Part shown: positions 42,357 through 51,068 of the stretch, piece by piece
Numbering within the stretch: the first letter of the stretch is position 1
How the letters are laid out: each line of letters opens with the position of its first letter
Assembly: GCA_965116715.1 (NCBI GenBank)
Contig: OZ220724.1
Location: 496,001-560,000 of the forward strand
Direction: 5' to 3'
Source: Poriferisodalis sp965116715
GTDB lineage: Bacteria; Actinomycetota; Acidimicrobiia; Acidimicrobiales; Poriferisodalaceae
DNA: 64,000 nucleotides
The notes under the pieces: model-generated
Told to the model about the DNA's origin: nothing
What the model saw: only the letters and a program-made list of their open reading frames with translations
The model's database searches: none
Position numbers and translations under genes: made by a program

Positions 42357-43049
42357 GTGAACGCGGGTGTGGCCGGCGAGTGGGGGCAGCTTGATGCTCG
42401 TTGTGTCTGGATCGTCGATGGCGGTCCTCGCGCGCCCCGCCGGCTGCCGGCTGGCGAGCCTTCATGCGTCATCGCCGTGGACCGCGGCCTGGCTCACGCG
42501 CTGCGGCTAGGGCTGCGACCTCACGTTGTCGTGGGCGATTTCGATTCCGTCGATGCCGGGACGCTGGAGCGCACGCGTGAGCAGTGGCCTGACCTGGTAA
42601 TCGAGCGACACGATCGGCACAAGGCGCACAGCGACCTGGACTTGGCGCTGAGCTTCGCCTGGGGACTGGACCCTGCCGAGATCGCATTGCTCGGCGGCGG
42701 GGGCGGCAGGCTCGACCACATGATGGTCTCGGTGACGATGCTGGCACGGCCCCAGTACGCAGCGTTGCCGCTCACTGCCTATATCGATGCGAGCGTCGTC
42801 CGGGCAGCCACCGCGGGCATGGACATGAGGCTGTCCGCCGACGACGGGAACTTGCTGACGCTGCTGGCGGTGGGCGGCACAGCCAGCCTGCACACCAGCG
42901 GGCTGCGATGGAACCTGACAGCGACGACACCGCTGGCCAGCGCTGCATCGCTCGGTCTCAGCAACGAGCTCACCGAGCCGGATGCCCGCATCAGGGTCCA
43001 ATCAGGCACCGTGCTGACGATGCAGACACATGGCCAGCCGCTGCCGTAA
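42357..43049 (+). CDS. Thiamine pyrophosphokinase-like protein
   Basis: 230 residues from GTG 42357. Family motifs: CVIAVDRGLAHALRLG, VVGDFDSVDAGTL, HKAHSDLDLALSFAWG (counterpart of the DxxxTD catalytic motif) and LLGGGGGRLDHMM. It would convert thiamine plus ATP to thiamine diphosphate in the cytoplasm. There is no clear ribosome-binding site and no TPP riboswitch upstream. It overlaps the following lipoprotein gene by 20 nt, and the two are bracketed by repeat copies D and E. Confidence 0.85.
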   Translation: MNAGVAGEWGQLDARCVWIVDGGPRAPRRLPAGEPSCVIAVDRGLAHALRLGLRPHVVVGDFDSVDAGTLERTREQWPDLVIERHDRHKAHSDLDLALSFAWGLDPAEIALLGGGGGRLDHMMVSVTMLARPQYAALPLTAYIDASVVRAATAGMDMRLSADDGNLLTLLAVGGTASLHTSGLRWNLTATTPLASAASLGLSNELTEPDARIRVQSGTVLTMQTHGQPLP

Positions 43050-44271
43050 GAGCGCACCCCGACCCGCTCGGCGAGTGACGGCCCTCGCCGCGATCGGGTG
43101 TCTGGCCGCCCTCCTGGCGGCAGGGTGCACCGAGGCCGGACAGGGATCGGCCGCCGTGCGCGTCCTGACCCACCGTGACTTTCACCTGCCCGCCGAGGCC
43201 CTGGAGGCCTTCACGGACGACACGGGCATCGAAATCGTGGTGTTCCGGGAGGACACGCCCGATGACGTCATCGACCTGCTCGAACGCAGCCGGGCCCATC
43301 CCGTCGCCGACGTCGTCGTCGGCATCGACACGTTGGACCTTCAACACGTCATCGACGCCGAGCTCACTCAGCCCTACGTGCCCCTGGCGCCTGGTCCGCT
43401 CGTCGAGGACTTGGCAGCGGACGACCACGCACTGACGCCGATCAGCTACATCGACGCCTGCCTGAACTACTTGCCGTCGTTCTACGTGGTGCCCGAACGG
43501 CGCATCGACGAGCTGCCTGACGCCGAGCGCTTGCCGCCCCCGGTCCCCGACGGTCTCGGCGCACTCTGGGACCCGGCTCATGCCGACACCGCAGTGATTC
43601 CCGACGCCACCACAAGCAGGATGGGGGTGTACCTGCTCGTGGCGCTCGAACGGCTGCATCCAGAGCGCGATGACGACGACACGGCACCGTGGCCCCAGGT
43701 GCTCGACCAGATGCTGAGATGGGGCACCGAGCTCGCTCCGAGCTGGGAGATAGCGACGTTCGAGCGCTTCGCCGGCGGGGAGCCGCCGCCAGAGCGGCCG
43801 ATCAGCCAGGACGAACCCGATCCCGTGACGCTGTCGTCGCTGCGCGGGCGTCGGCCGCTGACCTGGGGCACGACGGGGTTGCCGTCGGTGTACGCCCAGT
43901 ACCAGCCCGGCTTGCCTGCTGCACTGGACATCGCCGTGGTGACCGACGACTGCGTCCGGATCGGCTTCTATGCGGGCGTCGTGGCTGGAGCCCGGAACGC
44001 TTCCTTGGGTGGACGGCTGATCGACGCCATGGGTGAACCGCTGTTCCAATTCGGCGTCAGTGATCGCTTCGGCTCAAGACCGGCCCGCAGCGACATCGTG
44101 AGTACACCTGAGTGGAACGAGTTCGGCGTGACCGTGCACCCGTACCGGCCTGATCGCGCCTATGTCGGTGCCAACTGGAAGCAGTGGCAGCTCACATGGA
44201 GCCAGGTGGTGCGCAACTTTGAGACCGGTCCCCCGCCGCCTGAACCTGAAGTCACCGTGACCCTGCCCTGA
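43030..44271 (+). CDS. Thiamine ABC transporter substrate-binding-like lipoprotein
   Basis: 413 residues. Signal peptide with lipobox LLAAGC (C about 33). A periplasmic-binding-protein-like body opens AAVRVLTHRDFHLPAEALEAFTDDTGIEIVVF, as in ThiB-type iron/thiamine-binding proteins. SYIDACLNY, TSRMGVYLLVALE and TWGTTGLPSVYAQYQP agree with this fold. Overlap with a thiamine pyrophosphokinase supports thiamine as ligand. No permease or ATPase gene is adjacent, so it must use distant partners or serve another role. Confidence 0.75.
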   Translation: MASRCRKSAPRPARRVTALAAIGCLAALLAAGCTEAGQGSAAVRVLTHRDFHLPAEALEAFTDDTGIEIVVFREDTPDDVIDLLERSRAHPVADVVVGIDTLDLQHVIDAELTQPYVPLAPGPLVEDLAADDHALTPISYIDACLNYLPSFYVVPERRIDELPDAERLPPPVPDGLGALWDPAHADTAVIPDATTSRMGVYLLVALERLHPERDDDDTAPWPQVLDQMLRWGTELAPSWEIATFERFAGGEPPPERPISQDEPDPVTLSSLRGRRPLTWGTTGLPSVYAQYQPGLPAALDIAVVTDDCVRIGFYAGVVAGARNASLGGRLIDAMGEPLFQFGVSDRFGSRPARSDIVSTPEWNEFGVTVHPYRPDRAYVGANWKQWQLTWSQVVRNFETGPPPPEPEVTVTLP

Positions 44272-44288
44272 GCTTGACCGGTTGCTTC

Positions 44289-44391
44289 GCAGATGTTCGC
44301 GCCCGCTGTGGAGGCGGCAGGGGCCCTCTGCTCCGGGAATCCAGCAGGTTCCAACCTCGCAGAGTTCCCCTGCCGCCTCCACAGCTATGAC
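44289..44391 (+). repeat. Intergenic compound palindrome, copy E
   Basis: 103 bp, same orientation as copy D and matching it at 99 of 103 positions; the four differences are clustered in the four bases after GCAGAT. It lies between the thiamine-binding-like lipoprotein gene and the converging nagZ gene. The right flank diverges from copy D directly after TATGAC. Confidence 0.88.
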
Positions 44392-44426
44392 GTGCGCGTC
44401 TAACGGCCCTGTGTTTATTCCTCGGC

Positions 44427-45938
44427 CTAGCGGCCGACGAGGGTCGGGTCGTACAGGACGGTGCGGCCGAGGCCGTCGCGGCCGACGAGCGTGCATGCGT
44501 AGACGCCCTTGGCGCGGAACACGTTGGTGGCTGCGTCGTCGAGGCGTTCGAGGCTGAGGCGGTTCTCGGAGACCGCGGCATCGATTTCTGCAAAAGCAGC
44601 GGCAGCGTCGGCGAGATCGCCGACAAGCGCCAGATCGGCGCCGGCGGTGATCGCCAACATCGCTGCCTCGCTCACCGACCAACGGCTCCGTATGGCCCCC
44701 ATCACCAGCGAGTCGGTGACCACCAGCCCGCTGTGGCCCAACTCGTCTCGCAGCAGGCCGCCGATGGCCGCAGGCGACAGCGATGCCGGCACGCCTCCCG
44801 TCAACCCGGGAACATCGAGGTGCCCGACCATCACCGCAGCATCGCTGCTGCCCACGACTGCTGCGAACGGGATCAGGTCTCGTGCGCGCAGCTCTGCCAA
44901 GGGCGCGGTGGATGCGAGTTCGTCATGGGTGTCCGCGCTGGCCGCGCCGTGGCCGGGGAAGTGCTTCACGACCGGAACGATCCCTCCGGCGCTGAGGCCC
45001 TCCACGGTCGCCATGCCGTACTCGGTGACCGTGGCCGGATCGTTGCCGAATGACCGATCCCCGATGCCTTCCCCTGCGCCGACATCGATGACCGGCGCGA
45101 AGTTCATGGTGAAGCCGAGCTGGTACATCTTGCGGGCGTGACCCGCCGCCACCTCGGCAACCTGGGCGGGCGACTTGGCGGTCTGGGCTGCCGCCGAGGG
45201 CAACCGGCCCACGACCGCCGCGAGTCGCTGCACCCGCCCGCCTTCTTCGTCAACCGCGATGATCAACGGGATACGGCCCGCGAAGTCCTGCAACTCGGCG
45301 ATGCGGCGCCACACATGCTCGGTAACGGGACCTTGAACCAGGATGCCAGCGATCCGGCGGTCACGTGCCTCCTCGACAGCGAGGCCCAGCGAGCGTTCGC
45401 CCAACGCCGTCATGATCGTCTGCCCGATGCGCACCGGCAACGGCAGTTCGCTGGTGCACCATCGATCCACATCAGCCCACCACGCACCCGAGAGCAACTG
45501 CCGAACCCCGACTCCCGAGAGCCAGCCCAACGGCCGCTCCTCGCCCGTGAAGACCGTCGGACCGGGATCTCCGAGGGCGACCTCGGAATCGTCTGCGAGC
45601 TGCAGCCAGACCCCGAGTGCCCCTGGCGCCCCGAGACGAGCGCTGACAACTTGCGTGTGCAGTTGAGGCGGGTCGCTCACGATCGGCAGGATCGAGGTGC
45701 CCACCGGTTCGATGGAGCCGTCCGCTCCGACCACCCAGTAGCCGACGCCGCCTGGACCGCGCAATACGGCCACAACCCGCGGCGCAGGCGCTTCGCTGTC
45801 AGCGTCTCCGAGTTCAGTATCGGGCGCAACCGTGATGAGCGGCGGAGTCTCCGAGGGGCCCGAGCCTTGGGCTGCCGCGTCGGGCAGCAGCGCTAACCAG
45901 CCGGTGGCCGCCAGCGCAAGCGCGCCGATCGTCCTCAC
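44427..45938 (-). CDS. Glycoside hydrolase family 3 beta-N-acetylhexosaminidase (NagZ-like), exported
   Basis: 503 residues from a GTG overlapping the upstream lipoprotein stop. Signal peptide (about 1-23, RTIGALALAATGWLALLPDAAAQ), then about 140 residues of unassigned N-terminal domain. The GH3 catalytic barrel follows: IIAVDEEGGRVQRL, NFAPVIDV, VKHFPGHGAASADTH with the His/Asp pair, and VVTDSLVMGAI with the nucleophile Asp. Expected to remove GlcNAc from peptidoglycan fragments outside the membrane. The extra N-terminal domain is unlike cytoplasmic NagZ. Confidence 0.88.
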   Translation of the reverse strand: MRTIGALALAATGWLALLPDAAAQGSGPSETPPLITVAPDTELGDADSEAPAPRVVAVLRGPGGVGYWVVGADGSIEPVGTSILPIVSDPPQLHTQVVSARLGAPGALGVWLQLADDSEVALGDPGPTVFTGEERPLGWLSGVGVRQLLSGAWWADVDRWCTSELPLPVRIGQTIMTALGERSLGLAVEEARDRRIAGILVQGPVTEHVWRRIAELQDFAGRIPLIIAVDEEGGRVQRLAAVVGRLPSAAAQTAKSPAQVAEVAAGHARKMYQLGFTMNFAPVIDVGAGEGIGDRSFGNDPATVTEYGMATVEGLSAGGIVPVVKHFPGHGAASADTHDELASTAPLAELRARDLIPFAAVVGSSDAAVMVGHLDVPGLTGGVPASLSPAAIGGLLRDELGHSGLVVTDSLVMGAIRSRWSVSEAAMLAITAGADLALVGDLADAAAAFAEIDAAVSENRLSLERLDDAATNVFRAKGVYACTLVGRDGLGRTVLYDPTLVGR

Positions 45939-48172
45939 CCTGGCGCCAGGCGTCGGTCCAGCTCCTCAGCAGACAGCAGTTGATGCGGCAGCACGATGGT
46001 GCTTGCACCCGCGGGATCCACCTCGATCGGCGCGGTGAAGTTCACGTCCCGGATCAGGCAGAACGTCTCGTCCACGGCCGGGCAGTAGAACACCACCGCA
46101 GTGGCTGAGAGCACCGCAGTCCCGCCTTCTGCACTGACGGTGCCGGACAGCCGGACCGGCATGTCTGGGCCTCGGGCCTCGTAGCGGGCCGTTCCCTGCG
46201 GGCGCAGCACGTCGCCCTCGGCAGACCACTCGAACTCGAACAGGCCGTCGACGTTGAACTTGTATCCCTCGGGCACCTGCAGGTCCAGCACGATCTCGAC
46301 CGGGCCGGGTGCCACCTGCTGGGGCAACAGCACCACATCGTCGTCGATCACACCGGCCATGGTCACGGTGGCGATCTCCAAGTTCGACAGCGCCAGCGTG
46401 GACAGCTCGCCGGTTGCCAGATCCAGCATCCGGATGCGGTGGTTGTTCGTGTCGGCCACATAGAGGGTGTCGGAGGTGGCGCTCAGACCGCTGGGCTCAG
46501 CCAGGCGCGCCCCGGTGCCGACGCCGTCCTGCAACCCCGGCGTGCCGTCACCGACCAGCAACGAGGAGGTCTTCGTGTCGAGATCGAGCACCTTGATCCG
46601 ATGGTTGTAGGTGTCTGCGACGTACAGCAGCCCGGCTCCCTGCGCACCCGGCACGAACTCGATGCCGATCGCGTGCTGCAGCAGCGTGTCGTCGAAGCTG
46701 CCCACCTCGTCGCCCCACACGAACAGGTGCTTGCCCACCAATGTGTCGAGCTGCCCGTCGAGGCCGAACGAGACCTGCCGTACCGCACTGGCCTCCGGAT
46801 CAGTGAAGTAGAGCAGGCCATGCCCGGCCGCAAGCCCGGACGGCTGCGAGAGCGTGGCAGCGAGACGGTTGCCGTCGTCGAGGCCCTCGGCTCCCGTTCC
46901 GGCGAAGACGTCGACCGCTCCGCTGGTCAGATTCATCAGCCAGAGCTGGTGCCGCCCGGCCCCCGCGATGTACAGCAGATCGTCTTCCAGGTGCAAGTCC
47001 CACGGCGAGGCAATCGCCGTCTGCGCGGCGGGGCCGGGAGCGAACCGGGTCACAGGTGCGCCCGTGCCCGCGATGGTGGTGACGTTCCGGTCATCGAGGT
47101 ACGCGGCGCGAATCGCATGGTTCTCGCGGTCGGCGATGTAGAGCGTGTCGCCGTCAGGCGACAGGGCCATGCCCTGCGGGCGCTTGAACGTGGCCTCTTC
47201 GAATCCGCCATCGGCGAGCCCTTCGCCGCCAGTGCCGATCACCTCGATCAGCTCGCCGTCGAGCGTCGCGACGAGGATCCGATGGCGGCCGGTATCGGCG
47301 ATGAACAGCCGACCACCCGCCTCGTCGGCGAGCACCTTGCCCGGGAAGCTGAGCACGGTGGGCAGTGCCGGCTCGATTTCGAGCAGCTCGCCCAGCGGCG
47401 TCGGGTCGATGAGCCCGTTCTGGCCGTACTCGGCGGCCATGATGTCGATCGCCGGCTGCAGCCGCTCATACACGCCCTCGCCTGCGATAGGCCCCAGCAC
47501 CCGACCCAGTGGGTCGATGGCGACCACGGTCGGCCAGGCCCGCACGCCGTAGGCGCGAGCGAGCAAGTCCGCTGAGTCGTTGACGACGGGATGCTGCCGG
47601 CCGTAGCGGATGGAGGCCTCCCGCACCGCCTCCGAGGTTCGCTCGCTGGGGAACTTCGCCCAGTGCACGGCGACCACGACGACCTCGTCGGGGTATTCCT
47701 CCTCCAGCCGGTGGAGGTCGGGAATGATGTGGATGCAGTTGATGCAGCCTTGCGTCCAGAAGTCGAGCAGCACGATCTTGCCGCGCAGGTCGCCGCTCAT
47801 CGACAGCGGCCTGCTGACGTTGAACCAGTCGTACCCGGCCGGGAACTCCGGCGCTGCATCGCCGCCTTCGAACGTCAGCTCAACCGGTTCAGTCGATGTG
47901 CCCGCAGCGCCGGCGGCCGTCGAGCCGTCGTCGGCAGACGCAGTGCCCCCCTCGCTGTGCCCAGCCACCCCGTCGACGTCCCCGGTGGCCGGCGGTGGGA
48001 CCTCGGCTCCCTCAGCGGCGCCCGGCCCGTCCGCTTCGCTCGAGGCACAGCCCACCAAGCCCAGCACCATCACCGCCGCCAGCACCGCCAGCAGTCGCGA
48101 TGCAGCGGGGGTCCCTCTGCGGGCGCCCCCGACGCTGGGCCGGCGGCGAGGCTCTCGCACGACAGCCGGCAT
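45935..48172 (-). CDS. Thioredoxin-like/NHL-repeat lipoprotein (NHLRC2-like)
   Basis: 745 residues. Basic N-terminus and lipobox LVGC (C about 42), followed by a Gly/Ala/Ser-rich linker. A thioredoxin-like domain has the redox motif FWTQGCINCIH (CINC). A beta-propeller of about six NHL repeats follows (ADTGRHRILVATLDGE, IADRENHAIRAAYL, VADTYNHRIKVLDL, VADTNNHRIRMLDL), then a C-terminal beta domain with FYCPAVDETFCLIRD. The domain order matches NHLRC2-type proteins, whose biochemical role is poorly defined. It overlaps the hexosaminidase gene by 4 nt. Confidence 0.87.
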   Translation of the reverse strand: MPAVVREPRRRPSVGGARRGTPAASRLLAVLAAVMVLGLVGCASSEADGPGAAEGAEVPPPATGDVDGVAGHSEGGTASADDGSTAAGAAGTSTEPVELTFEGGDAAPEFPAGYDWFNVSRPLSMSGDLRGKIVLLDFWTQGCINCIHIIPDLHRLEEEYPDEVVVVAVHWAKFPSERTSEAVREASIRYGRQHPVVNDSADLLARAYGVRAWPTVVAIDPLGRVLGPIAGEGVYERLQPAIDIMAAEYGQNGLIDPTPLGELLEIEPALPTVLSFPGKVLADEAGGRLFIADTGRHRILVATLDGELIEVIGTGGEGLADGGFEEATFKRPQGMALSPDGDTLYIADRENHAIRAAYLDDRNVTTIAGTGAPVTRFAPGPAAQTAIASPWDLHLEDDLLYIAGAGRHQLWLMNLTSGAVDVFAGTGAEGLDDGNRLAATLSQPSGLAAGHGLLYFTDPEASAVRQVSFGLDGQLDTLVGKHLFVWGDEVGSFDDTLLQHAIGIEFVPGAQGAGLLYVADTYNHRIKVLDLDTKTSSLLVGDGTPGLQDGVGTGARLAEPSGLSATSDTLYVADTNNHRIRMLDLATGELSTLALSNLEIATVTMAGVIDDDVVLLPQQVAPGPVEIVLDLQVPEGYKFNVDGLFEFEWSAEGDVLRPQGTARYEARGPDMPVRLSGTVSAEGGTAVLSATAVVFYCPAVDETFCLIRDVNFTAPIEVDPAGASTIVLPHQLLSAEELDRRLAPG

Positions 48173-48200
48173 CAGGATTCGAATCCCGCTCCCTGGCCCG

Positions 48201-48710
48201 CTAGTGGCTGCGCACGGTGCGGCGCGAGTCCACGACGCCGGTGTCGAAGCCGGCGAGATGCAGGCCGCCGTGAAAGCGCGCGTGCTCGATCTTGAGGCAT
48301 CGGTCCATCACCACGTCGAGCCCGGCATCGTTGGCCAGCTTGGCGGCGGGGGCGCTCCACAGGCCGAGCTGCACCCACAACGCCTTGGCGCCGACGTCGA
48401 CGACTTCTTCGGCGACACCGGGCAGGTCAGCAGGACGCCGGAAGACGTCGACCAGATCGGGCACGACCGGCAGGTCCGCCAGGCTCGCGTAGCAGGGCTT
48501 GCCCAGGATCTCGTCAGCCACCGGGTTCACGAAGTACACGTCGAAATCGGTGCTCGAGCTGAGCAGGTACGTCGCGACGAAGTTGGACGGGCGCGCCGGG
48601 TTGGCCGAGACGCCCACCATCGCCACCGTGCCGGTGCGCTGGATAAGCGCCAGCCGATCTGCCGCGCTCGGTTCGGTCCAGCCGTCGACTGGCTCGTGCG
48701 TGATCGTCAT
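48201..48710 (-). CDS. CoA-binding domain protein (YccU-like)
   Basis: 169 residues with a Rossmann-type CoA-binding fold: GTVAMVGVSANPARPSNFVATYLL near the N-terminus, VYFVNPVADEILGKPCYASLADLP, VDVFRRPADLPGVAEE and ALWVQLGLWS, then DRCLKIEHARF at the C-terminus. Single-domain members are widespread and of unknown function. It overlaps the metY-like gene by 4 nt. Confidence 0.88.
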   Translation of the reverse strand: MTITHEPVDGWTEPSAADRLALIQRTGTVAMVGVSANPARPSNFVATYLLSSSTDFDVYFVNPVADEILGKPCYASLADLPVVPDLVDVFRRPADLPGVAEEVVDVGAKALWVQLGLWSAPAAKLANDAGLDVVMDRCLKIEHARFHGGLHLAGFDTGVVDSRRTVRSH

Positions 48711-49996
48711 GCGGGCACCGCCTTCGCGAGGGCTTGGTCCAGGTCCCAGAGGATGTCATCGAGGTCTTCGAGGCCGACCGACAGCCGGATCCCCTCAGCG
48801 CTGACGCCTCCCGCAGCCAGCGCCTCGTCGGAGAGCTGCTGGTGCGTGGTGGAGGCCGGATGGATGACCAGGGTGCGGGCATCGCCCACGTTCGCGAGGT
48901 GGCTGATCAGCTGGAGGGCCTCGATGAAGTCGGCGCCGGCTTGGCGGCCGCCCTTGACGCCGAACGTGAAGATGGCGCCGGGGCCCTGGGGCAGGTAGGT
49001 GCGTGCCAGCTCCCGGTACGGCGACGACTCCAGGCCCGCGTAGCTGACCCAGCTCACGGCCCGATGTGCTTCCAGGTGCTCGGCGACCGCCTGGGCATTC
49101 GCGACGTGCTCGTCCATGCGCTGGGGCAGCGTCTCGAGGCCCTGCAACAGCAGGAAGGCGTTCATCGGCGACATGGCGGCGCCGATGTCCCGAAGCTGCT
49201 CCACCCGCAGCTTGGTGCAGAAGGCGTACTCGCCGAAGTTCTCCCAGAACCGCAGATCGTTGTAGCTGGCCACAGGCTCGGTCATGTTCGGGTATCGCCC
49301 GCTGCCCCAGTCGAAGCGGCCCGACTCGCTCACGACCCCGCCGATCGAGTTCCCATGCCCGCCCATGAACTTCGTCGCCGAGTGGATCACGACGTCGGCG
49401 CCGTGCTCCATGGGTCGGCACAGATACGGCGTCGCGAACGTGGAATCGACCACCAGCGGGAGGCCGTGGGCGTGCGCCACCTCGGCGATGCCGGCCAGAT
49501 CGGGAATGGACCCTGACGGGTTGCCGACGATCTCGGTGTAACAGAACTTGGTGCGGTCGTCGATGGCGGCGGCGTAGGCATCGACGCAGTCGCCGTCGAC
49601 GAAGCGGGCCTCGACGCCGAATCGGCCGAGGGTCACATCGAACATGGTGTGGGTGCCGCCGTACAGCGCCGAGGAGGTGACCAGGTTGTCGCCGGCTTCG
49701 CACAGGGCAGCTGCGGTGAGGAATTCCGCTGCCATGCCCGATGCCGCTGCCACCGCGCCGATGGCCCCTTCCAGGCTCGCCACCCGTTCCTCGAAGGCGT
49801 TGACGGTGGGGTTGGAGATGCGCGTATAGATGGTTCCGTACTTCTGCAGAGCGAAGAGATCGGCAGCGTCCGCCGCATCCTCGAAGACGAAGCTCGTGGA
49901 CTGGTAGACGGGCACCGCCCGAGCGCCGGTGGTCGGGTCGGGCCGGCCGCCGGCGTGCAGCGCGCGCGTGCGAAAGCCGAACTGGTGATCGCTCAT
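48707..49996 (-). CDS. metY: O-acetylhomoserine aminocarboxypropyltransferase/sulfhydrylase
   Basis: Direct sulfhydrylation route to homocysteine; a PLP enzyme of the Cys/Met metabolism family. 429 residues. Diagnostic segments: TRALHAGGRPDPTTGARAVP, YQSTSFVFEDAADAADLF, YTRISNPTVNAFEERVASLEG, SSALYGGTHTMF and the Schiff-base lysine in HSATKFMGGHGNSIGG. The C-terminus VRLSVG-equivalent (IRLSVGLEDLDDILWDLDQAL) is intact. No SAM riboswitch could be supported upstream. Confidence 0.92.
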   Translation of the reverse strand: MSDHQFGFRTRALHAGGRPDPTTGARAVPVYQSTSFVFEDAADAADLFALQKYGTIYTRISNPTVNAFEERVASLEGAIGAVAAASGMAAEFLTAAALCEAGDNLVTSSALYGGTHTMFDVTLGRFGVEARFVDGDCVDAYAAAIDDRTKFCYTEIVGNPSGSIPDLAGIAEVAHAHGLPLVVDSTFATPYLCRPMEHGADVVIHSATKFMGGHGNSIGGVVSESGRFDWGSGRYPNMTEPVASYNDLRFWENFGEYAFCTKLRVEQLRDIGAAMSPMNAFLLLQGLETLPQRMDEHVANAQAVAEHLEAHRAVSWVSYAGLESSPYRELARTYLPQGPGAIFTFGVKGGRQAGADFIEALQLISHLANVGDARTLVIHPASTTHQQLSDEALAAGGVSAEGIRLSVGLEDLDDILWDLDQALAKAVPA

Positions 49997-50077
49997 CGCC
50001 CGCAGCCTACGACGGGTTGCCCGGCCGTCGAGTGCGCCCCGGCACCGCGGGGCCCTGTGCGCCCGCTCCGATGCGTT

Positions 50078-50338
50078 TCAGCCAGCCCGGTCCTGGGCGT
50101 ACTGCCGGGCTCGCTCAAGCGCCTCAGCAGGGTCGACGCCAGCCACGCCGGCCATCCAGCAGGCAATCGGCGCAGCAATCCGTTCCGAGTCGTGCGCCGC
50201 CACCCCCGCCAGATTCAGCAGCGCCTCGGTCACCTCCGGTCCCGGCGCAGCAGCGCCGATCACCGCCTCGAAGCCCGCAAGCCACTCCTGCGCTGAGGTG
50301 TTCGGCGGTCCGGATCCCGTCTCGTCGCTCATCGTCAC
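50078..50338 (-). CDS. DUF6457-like small protein
   Basis: 86 residues (ATG 50332 is an alternative start). Acidic, helical, no membrane segment. SAQEWLAGFEAVIGAAAPGPEVTEALLNLAGVAAHDSERIAAPIACWMAGVAG is characteristic of the actinobacterial DUF6457 group. Function unknown. It lies 81 bp upstream of metY on the same strand and diverges from the DUF2461 gene. Confidence 0.75.
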   Translation of the reverse strand: MTMSDETGSGPPNTSAQEWLAGFEAVIGAAAPGPEVTEALLNLAGVAAHDSERIAAPIACWMAGVAGVDPAEALERARQYAQDRAG

Positions 50339-50370
50339 AGCGTACGTTTGGCTGAGCTGAAAGGAGCCCG

Positions 50371-51060
50371 ATGAGCGACGACGAGGGCATCTTCGGACCT
50401 GAGCTGTACGAGTTTCTGGAAGAGCTCGAAGCCAACAACAACCGGGAGTGGTTCAACGAGAACCGTGAGCGCTATGAGGAGGAAGTGCGCGAGCCGGCGT
50501 TCGACTTCATCCGCGCTATGGGCGCACTGCTGGGCGAGATCTCACCGCACATGACCGCACGGGACTCCAAGGTCGGAGGCTCGCTGATGCGCGTCTTCCG
50601 TGATACGCGCTTCTCGGCCGACAAGACGCCGTACAAGACCAACGTGGGCATCCAGTTCCGCCATGTGCGCGGCAGCGATGTGCATGCCCCGGGCTACTAC
50701 GTGCACCTCGACACCGAGCGCTGCTTCTTCGGGGCCGGCAGCTGGATGCCGGATCGGGATGCGCTGGCGGCCTATCGCGTGGCCATCGACGAGCGCCCTG
50801 AGGCGTGGATCGAGGCCCGGGACACCTGCCAATCCGGCGGCTGGCGGATGGAGGGCGAGCGGCTCAAGCGCTCGCCCCGCGACTGGTCCGTCGATCACCC
50901 GATGATCGAGGACCTGAAGCGCAAGAGCTTCATTGCAGTGCGCGACTTCGACCACGACGTCGCGCTCAAGCCGGACTTCCCGTCGGTCATCGCCGCCTGG
51001 TGCACCGAGGCGCGACCGCTCATGTCGTTCCTGTGCACCGCGGTCGGTCTCGAATTCTGA
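50371..51060 (+). CDS. DUF2461 (TIGR02453) family protein
   Basis: 229 residues. The family pattern is plain: ELYEFLEELEANNNREWFNENRERYEEEVREP at the N-terminus, then SLMRVFRDTRFSADKTPYKTNVGIQFRH and PGYYVHLDTERCFFGAGSW. Soluble and widespread, with no established function. A purine-rich GGAG lies shortly upstream of the ATG. Confidence 0.9.
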   Translation: MSDDEGIFGPELYEFLEELEANNNREWFNENRERYEEEVREPAFDFIRAMGALLGEISPHMTARDSKVGGSLMRVFRDTRFSADKTPYKTNVGIQFRHVRGSDVHAPGYYVHLDTERCFFGAGSWMPDRDALAAYRVAIDERPEAWIEARDTCQSGGWRMEGERLKRSPRDWSVDHPMIEDLKRKSFIAVRDFDHDVALKPDFPSVIAAWCTEARPLMSFLCTAVGLEF

Positions 51061-51068
51061 GCTGCGGC

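Noticed and set aside
44305..44385. Calling the repeat copies ordinary intrinsic terminators
   Set aside because: They lack a T-tract, carry a conserved asymmetric core, and one copy lies between divergent genes, so this alone does not explain the family, although termination at convergent sites remains possible.
48172..48200. GGATTCGAATCC resembling a tRNA T-arm
   Set aside because: The bases flanking the TTCGAAT loop do not form a five-pair stem, and no D-arm or anticodon arm could be placed on either strand.
49997..50077. GCCGGGCAACC upstream of metY, reminiscent of a SAM riboswitch
   Set aside because: Only this short block matches. The other conserved helices of SAM-I or SAM-IV could not be drawn in the 81-bp leader, and the block has an extra base.
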